Both the position numbers and the translations under genes were made by a program. The notes under the pieces are model-generated. The model had not been told where the DNA came from, ran no database searches, and saw only the letters and a program-made list of their open reading frames with translations. This document shows, piece after piece, positions 52,301 to 60,678 of a DNA stretch of 64,000 nucleotides. The stretch comes from Acanthosoma haemorrhoidale (taxonomy: Eukaryota; Arthropoda; Insecta; Hemiptera; Acanthosomatidae): the NCBI GenBank assembly GCA_930367205.1, contig OV884015.1, forward strand, positions 31,797,288 to 31,861,287, written 5' to 3'. Position 1 is the first letter of the stretch; every line of letters begins with the position of its first letter.

Positions 52301-54169
52301 AATTAATTAATTATACTTGAACCACTAACGAAACCCCAAAAAATGTTTAATTTCATTTATGTTACTCGTTATATACTAAATAATTGTTTAAACAACCATA
52401 ATTTGATTTCACGATGCAACATTTGTGACCTCAAATCTTAATAGTGACATTATTTTATTAGTGGCTGGTTGTCGATAGGATAGCCCCACTTGTGTCTCTC
52501 CACAGGATTAGATAATTTAAAACAAAACTATCTGAAATCACTTTAGTTGTGCATTAATCTTTATTATTTTCTTTAGAGGTAGTAAATTAAGTGCTTATGT
52601 GATCACGAATTAGGTTTATAGGCAGAATTCTTCCTTAAAACATTATATAGAGAGTTAAATAATTATTAAACTTTTTTATTTAATATTTTATGGTGAAGTG
52701 AAACCAAAGCCACCAGCAATGGGATCAACTAAATATTAGATGTGAAAAAATATAGCTTCATGTTCTGTATTTAGGACTATTTTGAGATTTAATGCTAGAA
52801 AAAAACTATACAACTACAACTAATGAAGGAATAACTTAAAAAACATCTCATTAAAACATTACTCCTAGAAGAACCAAGTCAAATCCAATTTAAAAATTAC
52901 CCAAAAAGGTTTAAATGACAACTACTTTACAAAGCAGATTTCCAATTAGTTGAATGTCCTGACATTCTGGAGCTGGATATCTAATCAAACAAAATAACAT
53001 TTTAATTGTTGCAAGCAAATCGTATCTGCTAAAGAGATTTTTTCACTACTGCCTAGCCAAAGGTTAAGAGCAGTACTTTCAACTTGATAATTACATGCCC
53101 AGCATTCTGACAGTTGAATAACATAAAAATCAAAGTCAGAAATAGAGTAAAACTGCAGAATAAAAAGAAGATTGAAGGAATTTGTTAATAGAAGGAATCT
53201 TCATGTATAAACATACTGACAATAGATCATATATCTGTTCCTTATGAACTTGCTAATCATAAATTATTATCAGAGAATAAATATAGCAAATTTAGTGACA
53301 GACATTAAACATAGAAAAATATCACGAATAAAGGTAATAAATAATACAACTGTCAACGGATTGTAAAACGAATCAGATTGCAATCTGCTAAACACAATAA
53401 AAATACCTAACAAAAGCACACATAATTTTAAAGAAAATCATTTATAAAAAAAAGTGTACTAGAGTAACATTTGATGATACAGGATTCATTAAAATGAGTA
53501 TACATATGCAGCAGAAAGGATATGTGTCAAACATACAGAAAAATATACCCGTGATAGTTTTATATTATTGAAGTATTACTTAACACCCATAAGATAACAG
53601 CATCAGAATGAATGGCAATAACAATTGTATATTAAGAATGGGCCATCCTAAAATGAGCTTTAAATGTCACCATAACATGAACACTTAATATAAAATTTCG
53701 GTGACAATTAACAATTCTAGGGATAAGATATCCAGGGATGAATGAATCTACTTCAATACTGTTGATAAACATAGGGTTACATGTCTGCACCCAAACCATA
53801 CTGGACCAAAACATTCTCATAACAATACATAAACATGACCCATATAACCTTATCACTTCAATAACTTAAATCTACCATCCTCAACGATGTTTCCTACGGG
53901 GCATTTGTGCTCGAAAATAAAAAATTCTCAACAGCATTTAGGATTAAACTAGCAGTTGGGATGTATATCGCAAGTAGGAAGCTGAATGCACAACTTAAAG
54001 TCACTTCGGCGATCCACACATAGCGGCCTGTATTTTTCACCGAACCTAATATAACAATAACAGTAATAAAAAACACTATCAACTCACCGTTTTTTGTATT
54101 CGTAATTTTATTAAAACAGTTCTGAAACACTTCGTAAAGGTGCATAGGTTCATCATCACTTGTCGCCAT
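25337..54169 (-). CDS. da: daughterless (class I bHLH E-protein), N-terminal five coding exons
   Basis: E-proteins are the ubiquitous dimer partners of tissue-specific bHLH factors; they bind E-boxes in the nucleus and act in neurogenesis and sex determination in insects. Five exons on this strand join with matching phases: 54169-54088, 47387-47344, 33551-33422, 31667-31642 and 25390-25337 (82+44+130+26+54 nt, 112 codons). The N-terminus [20 protein letters not shown] matches my recollection of Drosophila Daughterless. Exon 2 ends in [12 protein letters not shown], like the fly GYHSPYG...ENGM block. An SRR plus KRKR basic stretch follows, as in the E-protein nuclear-localisation region, and then IDSMAAEP...W, resembling fly FDSAAAG..W. 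The downstream activation domain and bHLH domain were not found in this window. Introns carry many transposon copies. Identification is by recall, not by a search. Confidence 0.85.
27589..27751. mobile_element. MITE, family 1 copy 1 (daughterless intron 4)
   Basis: A 163-bp non-coding palindrome-like unit. The left end is AAGGTACTATTTCACT...CCCGCGTTAGCGGT. The right end, inverted, is AAGGTAAAAATTACTATTACG...CCCGCGTTAGCGGT. A second copy with the same ends is at 43513-43652. Ends of about 40 bases and no ORF make it a MITE; the superfamily and target site are unclear. Confidence 0.75.
27769..27930 (+). repeat. tRNA-derived SINE, family A, copy 2 (daughterless intron 4)
   Basis: A-box-like TAGTGTAGTTGTTACG and B-box GGGTTCAATTCCCC, then the family body gctaatttatttaatttcc and taaatagaagtgggtggct. 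It lies antisense to daughterless. It is the best-preserved of the three family-A copies. Confidence 0.6.
28962..28982. repeat. (CA)n microsatellite
   Basis: Ten and a half CA dinucleotides in daughterless intron 4. Confidence 0.95.
30770..30865 (-). repeat. tRNA-like SINE fragment (daughterless intron 4)
   Basis: On this strand: TTAGTAGTTAGCGCTTGCTACG then CCTGGATTGATTCCCAGGTC. Pol III box-like spacing is kept but both boxes are degenerate. Related in form to family B; no body match confirmed. Confidence 0.35.
31642..31667 (-). CDS. da: daughterless coding exon 4 (26-nt microexon, basic motif)
   Basis: A 26-nt segment lies between acceptor CTTATTGTTACAG and donor GTAACT. Entered at phase 1 it reads GTAVKRKRE and leaves on a codon boundary, exactly joining exon 3 to exon 5. 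KRKR sits where vertebrate E-proteins carry the basic KKVRK nuclear-localisation motif, just after the SRR stretch. The donor GTAACT is weaker than the others, so the exon may be optional. Skipping it would shift the frame, because exon 3 ends at phase 1 and exon 5 starts at phase 0. Confidence 0.7.
31668..33421 (-). other. da: daughterless intron 3 (1.75 kb)
   Basis: AT-rich and without a recognised element; a purine/pyrimidine patch at 31860-31980 and a T-rich run at 32505-32526. Confidence 0.6.
33422..33551 (-). CDS. da: daughterless coding exon 3
   Basis: This 130-nt exon has acceptor TTATTTGTTTCAG and donor GTAAGT; it is entered at phase 0 and left at phase 1. It encodes 43 residues: an Ala/Gly-rich start ([20 protein letters not shown]), then [20 protein letters not shown]. 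The [11 protein letters not shown] segment resembles the YYSFSATSSRRR segment of vertebrate TCF12 and TCF4. Base composition is clearly more GC-rich than the surrounding intron DNA, and third positions are mixed as in coding sequence. Confidence 0.85.
36712..36766 (+). mobile_element. pogo-like transposon terminus (daughterless intron 2)
   Basis: TACAGCTTAAGCTCGCTTATCAGAACACTC, then AGTCCGAATAGCCGAACTGTA. GCTCGCTTATC.GAAC is the usual pogo-like end, and the second half repeats the motif inverted. No transposase sequence is adjacent. Confidence 0.35.
37100..37180 (-). repeat. dispersed repeat, family C copy 1 (daughterless intron 2)
   Basis: On this strand CCCTAGGATCCGAAGAGAAG then CCGTGGTACAGAATTTTCGC matches copies at 37725-37800 and 39170-39250 in the opposite orientation. 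Confidence 0.45.
37725..37800 (+). repeat. dispersed repeat, family C copy 2 (daughterless intron 2)
   Basis: ccccaaacacaaatctgaag then agaaaccgcagtgcgaaatt is the same core as at 39190; it is followed by a GC-rich stretch ending ctcgtagccc. Confidence 0.45.
39165..39250 (+). repeat. dispersed repeat, family C copy 3 (daughterless intron 2)
   Basis: ctaggatcctccccaacaca then aatccgaagagaaatcgcgg tacggaat. Three copies within 2.2 kb suggest a small SINE or a local duplication. Confidence 0.45.
39642..40879 (+). mobile_element. jockey-like non-LTR retrotransposon, 5'-truncated, recent insertion (daughterless intron 2)
   Basis: The element begins inside the reverse transcriptase and ends in AATAAAGGAATTATATATATAT. 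It is flanked by a perfect 13-bp target-site duplication, TAAATGAACGATA, at 39629-39641 and 40880-40892. Such 5' truncation with a variable-length duplication is the signature of target-primed reverse transcription. The retained ORF is intact to its stop, so the insertion is recent. It lies antisense to daughterless. Confidence 0.92.
39650..40688 (+). CDS. reverse transcriptase, C-terminal part of jockey-like ORF2
   Basis: The open frame is entered at about [15 protein letters not shown] and continues uninterrupted to a stop at 40688. RT motifs in order: [13 protein letters not shown] (first catalytic Asp), [30 protein letters not shown] (YxDD-equivalent, here FADD), [12 protein letters not shown], and [17 protein letters not shown]. 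The thumb region follows, with [20 protein letters not shown]. These are hallmark motifs of the jockey clade. The endonuclease and the start of the RT are missing through 5' truncation. The first ATG inside is at 39786 and is not a real start. Confidence 0.92.
41105..41235 (-). repeat. tRNA-derived SINE, family B (daughterless intron 2)
   Basis: On this strand: CAGTGGTTAGGATTGCCGAC (A-box-like), then GAGATCCGGGTTCGATTCTC (B-box), then a body with TATTTTTTCTTTGGGGGATG and GGCCTGGTCTGTAATTCATT. The head and body recur at 48455-48570. Confidence 0.6.
43513..43652. mobile_element. MITE, family 1 copy 2 (daughterless intron 2)
   Basis: Left end AAGGTACTATTTCACTGG plus AACTCCCCGGCAGTAAGCGGT; right end inverted AAGGTTACTATTTCGTTGCA plus ACTGCCCGCGGTTGCGGT. 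It matches copy 1 at both ends while the centre differs (it includes tgacgtca). 140 bp, no ORF. Confidence 0.75.
44130..44700. repeat. diverged tandem duplication of ~375 bp (daughterless intron 2)
   Basis: gaaggtgagcctcatcacct followed by agtg occurs at 44144 and 44521. After each come an AT-rich stretch, then gcactcct(cc/tcg)aatgca and (gaggaga)(aatc/cagc)tgtaattc. The second unit ends in aataaagaggttttgaaaga, nearly the same as aataaaggggttttgaaaca at 763-785, which suggests a common element 3' end. Units are old (many substitutions). Confidence 0.65.
44217..44432 (-). CDS. hypothetical 72-codon ORF in the tandem duplication
   Basis: The ORF starts [20 protein letters not shown] and ends [20 protein letters not shown] plus VYA. 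Its middle (44290-44440) is more GC-rich than the flanks. The C-terminal codons are duplicated in the neighbouring unit as [11 protein letters not shown]...FEGVH, where reading-frame similarity is kept, weakly suggesting past coding. No domain recognised; it could be part of a transposon ORF. Could also be chance. Confidence 0.2.
47344..47387 (-). CDS. da: daughterless coding exon 2
   Basis: This 44-nt exon has acceptor TTGTGTTTCAG and donor GTAAGT. With the single base carried over from exon 1 it reads [15 protein letters not shown] and ends on a codon boundary. The SPY..(E/D)NGM block is the best match to fly Daughterless after the N-terminal peptide. The flanking 6.7-kb and 13.8-kb introns make it invisible to ORF finding. 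Confidence 0.8.
48455..48570 (-). repeat. tRNA-derived SINE, family B (daughterless intron 1)
   Basis: On this strand: GTAGTGGTTAGCATGCTGAC, GAGATCCGGGTTCGTCC, TATTTTTTCTTTCGGAAATG and GGTCTGGTCT, matching the copy at 41105-41235 in the same order. The B-box is damaged. Confidence 0.6.
48880..49010 (+). repeat. tRNA-derived SINE, family A, copy 3, diverged (daughterless intron 1)
   Basis: Tagttaaattaactcatgac and gattctggtgtacaagtccc match the head of copies 1 and 2 loosely. The body taaatataaattggtggctt and the following tctgacagaacaggcc match copy 2 better. It is an old copy. Confidence 0.45.
49780..49910 (+). repeat. dispersed repeat, family D copy 2 (daughterless intron 1)
   Basis: agtatattccacaacaccta, ctcctgattagtttacc and agtcgggcccgttt match the copy at 19485-19580; agtatattccaca also matches the end of the 23-bp minisatellite unit. 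Confidence 0.45.
54088..54169 (-). CDS. da: daughterless coding exon 1
   Basis: The ATG sits in a good context (CAAAATGG) and opens 27 codons from [14 protein letters not shown] to ITNTKN plus one base, followed by the donor GTGAGT (phase 1). The open frame runs on into the intron to give a 91-codon ORF, but identity to the E-protein family stops at the donor. The acidic then hydrophobic segment [11 protein letters not shown] may correspond to the AD1 activation helix of vertebrate E-proteins (inference). The 5' UTR and any upstream non-coding exon are not resolved. Confidence 0.9.
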
Positions 54170-54500
54170 TTTGGCTTACACACATACACTCGAAAGCTAA
54201 CAAGCCCGATGAAAACTTAACAGATTAGTACGTGGAAGAAGCACAGAAGCAGCACTCTGCCATTCGCCATTAGATATGGTAAATAGAGGTTTAGTCTATT
54301 TTGTACTAAGTGTGCAATCGTCACCGAGATCCCAACAGCAGGCTGGACAATTCCATCTAAACAAACCTCAGGAGAGTTACAACAGAATTAACAAGAACAT
54401 CTGGCAGCCAGGAGTAATGACCAAGCTTGGGTCATCTGCAGCTAGGTAGCACCACTTTCGCGGTTTAACTTTGGCGCTACACGGAACAATACAACAGGAT
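54170..54500 (-). promoter_or_regulatory. upstream region of daughterless (5' UTR and probable promoter)
   Basis: This is the DNA immediately 5' of the daughterless start codon. It has no transposon similarity that I can see and is less AT-rich than the introns. I see no TATA box or strong initiator, so the transcription start is not placed. Confidence 0.35.
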
Positions 54501-54639
54501 ATTTCCTTATACAGCATCATGTGCATATCAAATAGTACCCAATCCCTATTTCAAGTTGCTAAATAAATTACCAAGCTCTTTTCCTGATTTACGTCAACTT
54601 AGTAAAACTATATAGCGATAAAACTCGTGGTTCACCTAG

Positions 54640-55640
54640 GCATTGTTGATCGCTGGGTCGCAAGCGCACGACCGATGCACGTTGCATGTGTATTTCACAG
54701 CAACAGTTATGATCTTGTTGGACTGCTCGCAGGCTTTCAACTCAAGTGTGTACCACGGGATACTGTGTCGACAGCTTTGCGACTGGGAATGCCCAAAACA
54801 TTTATATACACCACGTCTGTTTCCTTCCAGAACGGTGAGTGACTACCTCTCGAACCCTTTCCCTCTAACCTTGGCAGTTCTTCAAGGAGTGGTTCTGTCT
54901 CCGGTTCTATTCAGCATGTACACATCTGACATTTTTGGGACAAACTACAAGAAAGCTACTGTAATCTCCTTCGCTGACGACATTGCAATTCACAGTAGCA
55001 ACATGGGTGCATAAAGAGCTCTTAAGCAGGCTGGGTCAGATTGTAAAGTAATCGTTGACAAACTGAGTTAGTTAAACATCAGCGTGAACGCAGGAACGAC
55101 CGACTACGTAATTTTCTTCCATAAAAAAGGGAAAACAGCCTTACAAAATCCTTTACAATTGGAGGGCAAGAGAACTGCCCGGCTTTTTCCATATACTACC
55201 TGGGTATACAAATATATAGGCATCTCCATTTCTCTATCCATTTTAGGAACAAGATAGCAAAAGTACACCACAACTTTTACCGGCTTTCGCACTTACCCCA
55301 ACTTGTCGCTGCGTCTTAAGCCGTTGATATATAAATATGTCCTCCGGCCCGCTCTGGAGTACGGTGCCCCATTATGTACGGGAAAGTGAGTATTTGACTG
55401 ACGATGAAGCTAAATATTTCCTACTATTTCAGAACAAAATCATGAGAAAAATTGTTAGGCATAAATCCTTGAGGTGCTAAAAAACACTGACCTGCACCCG
55501 TTCCTTGGTGTACCGACGGTAGGTGAGTTCATCCACCGGATGGACGTCAAGTGTTATGACTCGTTGCAACGCCTCCAAAATCCGGCGTTAAACACCATGA
55601 CCCCCTCCCTTTCCGCATCTATGCGCATGTGTGTTTTAAA
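54640..55640 (+). pseudogene. R1/I-type non-LTR reverse transcriptase remnant
   Basis: In one frame (from about 54700) it reads ILLDCSQAFNS, then AVLQGVVLSPVLFSMYTSDI, then TVISFADDIAIHSSN. Further on, across frameshifts, come VNAGTTDYVIFFHKKGKTAL, WVYKYIGISISLS, and LKPLIYKYVLRPALEYGAPL. Order and spacing are those of a non-LTR reverse transcriptase, but the sequence differs clearly from the jockey-like copies here. It sits in the intergenic space between daughterless and the RFX gene. Confidence 0.8.
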
Positions 55641-56996
55641 ACCTTGCATGGTGTTCTCACATTTTTTTTTATACATATATGTTGTAGGGTTCGAACTATT
55701 ATTAAATTTAAAATTATTAATAATAAATTATACACATGGAGGGTTGCCTGGTTAAATATTATACACCTACATATATCTGTGAATAGTGGAATGATTTATT
55801 AATAGATAAATATTTTAGATTATCACGACGACTGAAGACAAAGGATGAATCAACTCTGACTGAAAAAGGTCAGTCCCAGAGACTGAGACCCAGGTAGCAG
55901 TAGCGAGCCCAAGCTGACTAGAGACTACTAGGACTGGAGGAAGGTTCCTATCTCGAAAACTCTGTTCACTTTCATTTTCAATATTTCTGGGAGTTATTTG
56001 TTGTATGATTGTGTCTACCAATTGGTTTTACAACTCTTGTTGGCTCCGAGAGGAAAACTTTTATTGGGGTATTCCCTAATTGTTGAACCTGGGTAAAATC
56101 CTTTTTTTTTTTTTACAAGGTAGGGAAATCAGCATAGTAATAAGATAAGGCCATATAAATAGGCCACACTCTGTCTGTTAGAAGGTTCACCTTTGTCTAC
56201 GTATAGGGCTTATTCTTATTCTTTTAAATGTTTATTTTATATAATAACACGAGATAAGGGGTTGTACACTTCAATATAATAATAACAATAAATAACAAAT
56301 AAATTAAATAACAGTATAATTTCCAAGTCTATTTAAACCTTTTCCGAGTCAAGTGTAACCTTTTACCAATCAATTGTAGCCATTTGCAAGTTACAAGCAA
56401 CCTTTTCCAAACCAAATGTACCTTTCCAAGTTAGAAGCAACCCTTTCAAAAACAAATGTAGGAACCCTTTCCAAAGGACAAACAACCCTTTCCAGATCAA
56501 ATTTAGCCTTTTCCAAATCCTACGAAACTCCTCCCAACGCAATTGAACCAGTTTTCATTTCCATCCATTTGTAACCTTAGAAAATAATCCAGAAATTTTT
56601 GTGAGAATTTCAAATGTCTTTTAAGTCATTAGCAATCCTTTCCAAATCAAATGGAAGAAAGTTAAAAAAAAATGTAAACTGAACTCAACAGTTTTGTTTC
56701 ATTGGGGAGTTATCACATAAATAAAAACTTCTTTATCCCGAAGGAAAAATTAAACAAGTACCATTGGTTTGCTTGCCTGCTGTTAGTGTTACGATTTGTA
56801 AACGAAGAAGGCATTTGAGTAAAAAATCAAGTTGCGCTCTAATAATAGCTCTAGTGATATTTTTATACTTTAATCACAGTTCAGTACGATTCATTAAGCG
56901 GACAGTTTGCCATAAGTATTTCAATCAATACGAAAAGTTAAATTAATTGATTTCTTTACTTTTTGATAACTAGTTCCTGGTAATCAATAAACAGAT
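55641..56996. other. intergenic DNA left of the transposase pseudogene
   Basis: No gene. The stretch 56330-56650 repeats a loose motif of the type (aac)cctttccaaatcaaatg about eight times at irregular spacing, a degenerate interspersed tandem repeat. Confidence 0.5.
56330..56660. repeat. degenerate short tandem repeat around cctttccaa(a/g)tcaa
   Basis: Units such as accttttccgagtcaagtgt, accttttaccaatcaattgt, accttttccaaaccaaatgt, accctttccaaaggacaaac and atcctttccaaatcaaatgg follow at roughly 25-35 base intervals, much diverged. Confidence 0.6.
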
Positions 56997-57957
56997 ATGA
57001 GTGACATTGCATGTGAACAGCAAAAACAACCTCGGCCTAGAAGGCAAAAGAATGAAACTAAATTACCAAGCAGCAAAAGATTTTGTTCATTAAACTACAG
57101 TAAGAGGGCTTCATTGTCAAAAAAGCTGCACCAAAATCCAATATGAAGTATGGTTCTGTGAAAGTAATTTTAAAAAGATATAGAGTCTGAAACTGAAATA
57201 CTAACTGGCCCTAGAGGAGGACCCCGCCACAATAAATCAAATTCTTAAGTTCTTGAAACTATCAAGCGGTTAGTTGAAGAGAATCTTGTTCGGTGTTTAA
57301 AATCAATTCAATGCCTATTACGATTGTCCAATATTAATTTCAGTAAATTTACTGTAGCTAATCTACTTAGAACCTTAAAAATTACGTCAAAATTGCATCA
57401 ATTTTGAAATCGACCGGATGAACTCAGCTGAAACCATTCCCAATTACTTTCAATTATTGGGCATCTACCCAAAGAGAAAAACATATTTATCGATGAGTTG
57501 GGTTTTAATTTACGCCTTAGAAGAAGTCGGGCAAGGTGCCGTAGAAATACACGAGCCATTGTTCATGTTCCAATCATAAGAGGGAGAAATATTTCATTTG
57601 TGTTAGCTCTAAACAACGAGGGAATATTGTCTACTCTCCATAGCGGTGTCAACTGAGAATTGTAACTCAACAAGGCCCATATAGTTTTAACCGAATTTTA
57701 AAAAGAATTGACGGATCCCCGCAATTATTATTTGATTATGAATGATGCCAGAATCCATCGTATACATGCTGTCACCCAAGCGGTGGGGGAACTCGATTTC
57801 ACATTAAAATACCTCCCACCTTATTCAACAATGTTAAATATAGTGGAGAAGGCTTTGTCAAAAATAAAATTTACAGGAAGAGATATTCTTAGTGCGGTGG
57901 GTATGATGTTACTGCTTTCTGTAGGAGCAGCTGAAAATCCATTACATTAGTGATTAT
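56997..57957 (+). pseudogene. Tc1/mariner-superfamily (IS630-like, DD34E type) transposase pseudogene
   Basis: The degenerate reading frame starts MSDIACEQQKQPRPRR. Helix-turn-helix remnants follow (YGSVKVILKRYRV, TGPRGGPRHNK, ETIKRLVEENLV, FTVANLLRTLKI), then FIDELGFNLRLRRSRARCRR (first catalytic Asp), IIRGRNISFVLALNNEGIL, LIMNDARIHRIHAV (second Asp region), and YLPPYSTMLNIVEKALSKIK with the Glu. Stops and frameshifts lie after the N-terminus and around 57655-57705. The usual MDN(A) is MND(A), moving the Asp by one residue; the Asp-Glu interval fits an ancestral DD34E. Certainly inactive. Confidence 0.82.
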
Positions 57958-57995
57958 GATATTGTTAACTAAACTTGTTGCACTAAGTTAAACCA

Positions 57996-59004
57996 CTGCT
58001 GCCTTTCTGGACATAGCTCAAGCCTTTGACAGGGTTCGGCACGCAGGTTTGCTTTTCAAGCTCAAAACATATTTAACACAGACCCTGTTCCTAATCCTAC
58101 AGTCCTACCTTTCAGACCGCTTCTTCCAAGTCCACTGTGGCTTAGAATATTTTAACTACCATCCCATAAAAGCAGGAATTCCCCAAGGCAGTGTCCTGGG
58201 TCCCATCTTCTATAACCTATACACCCACTGATGCCCCCTCTACCCCCAATACCTTCTTGGCCACTTTTGCGGATGACACTGAAGTCTTGTCATCCCACTA
58301 TATAGACCCCGATATAGCATCCCATAACCTTCAAAAACACCTTGATGAGATCGAGCATTGGTGTAACCAATGGCGGATCAAAGTTAATGAAACAAATGTT
58401 CCCACATTACCTTCACCCTCTGCCACATGTTTTGTCCACTAGTTTTTTTTTTTTTAATTCCATTTCTCTCCCTGTATTCGAGATAGTTACTTATTTAGTT
58501 ATTATATTTATGTTATATTTATTAGTTACTTAGGTACTTAGGATTCCATCCCGACAAACGCCTAACCTGGAACCTACATACGAGGCTAAAAAGACAAGAA
58601 CTTAACAGACGCTTTGGACAATTGTGAAACTACTTCAAAGGACATCCCATCTCTCAATAGAAAATAAATTACTGATCTACAAATTTATACTTAAGCCAAT
58701 CTGGACCTACGGAATAGAGCTATGCAGGACAGCAAAAAAGTCGAACATCAAGCGCATCCAATCCTTTCAATCAAAAGTCCTGAGAACAATAGTAAATGCC
58801 CCCTATTACGTCACCAACAAAACCCTTCATAGTGATCTTAATATACCCTACATTCTTGAACTCATCCCTTCCAAATTCATGAAATTCCATAGTGACCTAT
58901 CCAACCACCCTAATCCCGTAGCATAGAAAATGTATCACAATTAATTATTGCCTAATAAGGCAGATTGTAATTTTAGCACAATAAAGAAGTTTCAATATAT
59001 TTCA
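57996..59004 (+). mobile_element. jockey-like element, copy 2, degenerate
   Basis: The sequence is collinear with 39745-40860 ([61 protein letters not shown]) but has frameshifts near 58230 and 58400, a poly-T insertion at about 58443 and a local duplication around 58490-58540. It ends in AATAAAGAAGTTTCAATATA and is flanked by AAGTTAAACCA at 57985-57995 and 59005-59015, a target-site duplication. It inserted just 3' of the transposase remnant at 56997-57957. Confidence 0.88.
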
Positions 59005-59692
59005 AAGTTAAACCAACTTTCTCCTTAGGCATAAAAAGCTTTTTTTGTTAATAATCTTATGAGTATAATATTAAAAAACGAACTAAGAACAAACTGTTGC
59101 AACTGTTAAGTTCAGATTCATGGTCTATTGCTGTATGTACGAACATTTTGTATAATCGAGAGAGGACAGCTTGAAATCCACCTTATTTCGTATTTCCGTC
59201 CACCCTGTTTCAGTAGAATTCATCCTTTCTTCACTTGATTATACAGCTTATAACAAGTTGTGCCCCATTGTATTTCCGTGCCGAACACCCAAGCATAGGA
59301 ACGTTTCTTTCTTACCTCTTGTTAAAGCAGCTTAAGGAGTTGTCTTACAGGTAGATTGTTTCGGATCCGTTATCCAGCATTTCATTGGAATCCGGCCATA
59401 TCTTTAATACTAACAATGATGTCAATCATAAAGGAATCTATGGCCGGGATGCATGTGTGAGTGGTCCAGATAAATAAACCGTTCGCGTATAACTTATAAC
59501 AATTATAACGTTTATTTTAAAATTAAATATACGGTAACTCTACACCAAGCCTTGATTGGTCATAAGAATGTAAAAACGTTCAACATTGTTGGTGCATTGT
59601 AGATCAATGATGGGGCTCTTTGAAAATTAGACCTGTCAACGAACGCCGAAATATGACGATTAGTAGTTCTGATTATACAATTTTTGGAAGGA

Positions 59693-60195
59693 GTGTCCTG
59701 TACAACACACCAAAAGTCCAAGAGGGTGGGAGTGAGCACAAGGTGAGCGGGAAGGTTTAAAGGTCTTTTTTGGGGGGCTTTCTCAAATATCTCGTAAACT
59801 ACTGATCTGGGCAAAAAGTACTTTACATAGAAAATTTAAATCCATAAAATGGCCTATAAAAATGATTTTATTAATTTTTTCCCTTTCGTCGATGATTTAG
59901 AAGATAGTGAGGGAGGGTTAAAAAACCGGAATTTTCATAATTTTTGTTAGAGCGGTATATTCGTGAAAATTCCCGTTTTATAACCCTCACTATCTCCTAA
60001 ACCATTGACTCGGCATAAAAAAACGAATGAAAACATTTTTAAAGGCGATTTTGTTTACTTTAACTTTGTATATAAAGTACTTTTTGCTCAGATCAGTAGT
60101 TTACGAGATATTTGAGATAAACCTAGGAAAAGGACCTTTAAACCACTTCCCTCGCACTCACCCCCGTGGGACTTAAAGTATGTTGTACAGGACAC
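59693..60195. mobile_element. foldback element: ~500-bp near-perfect palindrome
   Basis: The left arm gtgtcctgtacaac...aaggtttaaaggtc...tcaaatatctcgtaaactac...aaaaagtacttt...tagtgaggg is matched inverted by ...ccctcacta...aaagtactttttg...gtagtttacgagatatttga...gacctttaaacc...gttgtacaggacac. Arms are about 230 bases with only scattered mismatches; the centre is near 59945. Weaker inverted similarity extends outward to roughly 59590 and 60330. No transposase. It lies about 350 bases upstream of the probable RFX transcription start. Confidence 0.85.
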
Positions 60196-60678
60196 AAACC
60201 CCCATTAACTGTACCAAAAAATCAGAGCTACATCGTTTTTTTTTCCTTGGTTGCCTGGACTTAATAGGCCGCTCAATGTGGAAGTTCGGGAAGCACAATG
60301 CAGCATGGTGCACAGATGTAAGCCTATCGAATGCTCATGTGAACACCTTGTCAACTTCTAATCTATATTGTCAATGATCTGGCAAGTGTTGTTTTTTTCA
60401 TAAATAATATCTAATATATGTTATCACTAATTTATTGTTTTAACATAGTGAATCTAATGAAATTTCATGGAGCGGAGGGCTGTCAAAGTGAACTGAGAGA
60501 AGTGGTACTGCTCAATAACATATGTATCTGTTTGATAGCGGTCAGCTGATCCTCTGTTGCTGCAGTTCACACTTCGGAGATGTCCTAGCTACAAAATGTC
60601 TGGAGTCTTTGGAATGAAAACTGGACGATCTAGTGGGAAATCCCTGTCTTTCTCGGCCTCAGCCTTTTACGAAACGAC

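Larger units (their letters stand above)
47388..54087 (-). other. da: daughterless intron 1 (6.7 kb)
   Basis: AT-rich; two old SINEs at 48455 and 48880, a family D repeat at 49780 and a poly-A run at 50866-50883. From 51 to 54 kb nothing is recognised. As the first coding intron of a developmental regulator it is a plausible place for enhancers, but no motif cluster was identified. Confidence 0.6.

Noticed and set aside
53894..54169. 91-codon intact membrane-protein-like ORF starting at the daughterless ATG
   Set aside because: The hydrophobic part comes from reading into the intron after the GTGAGT donor at 54087; only the first 27 codons are coding in the family.
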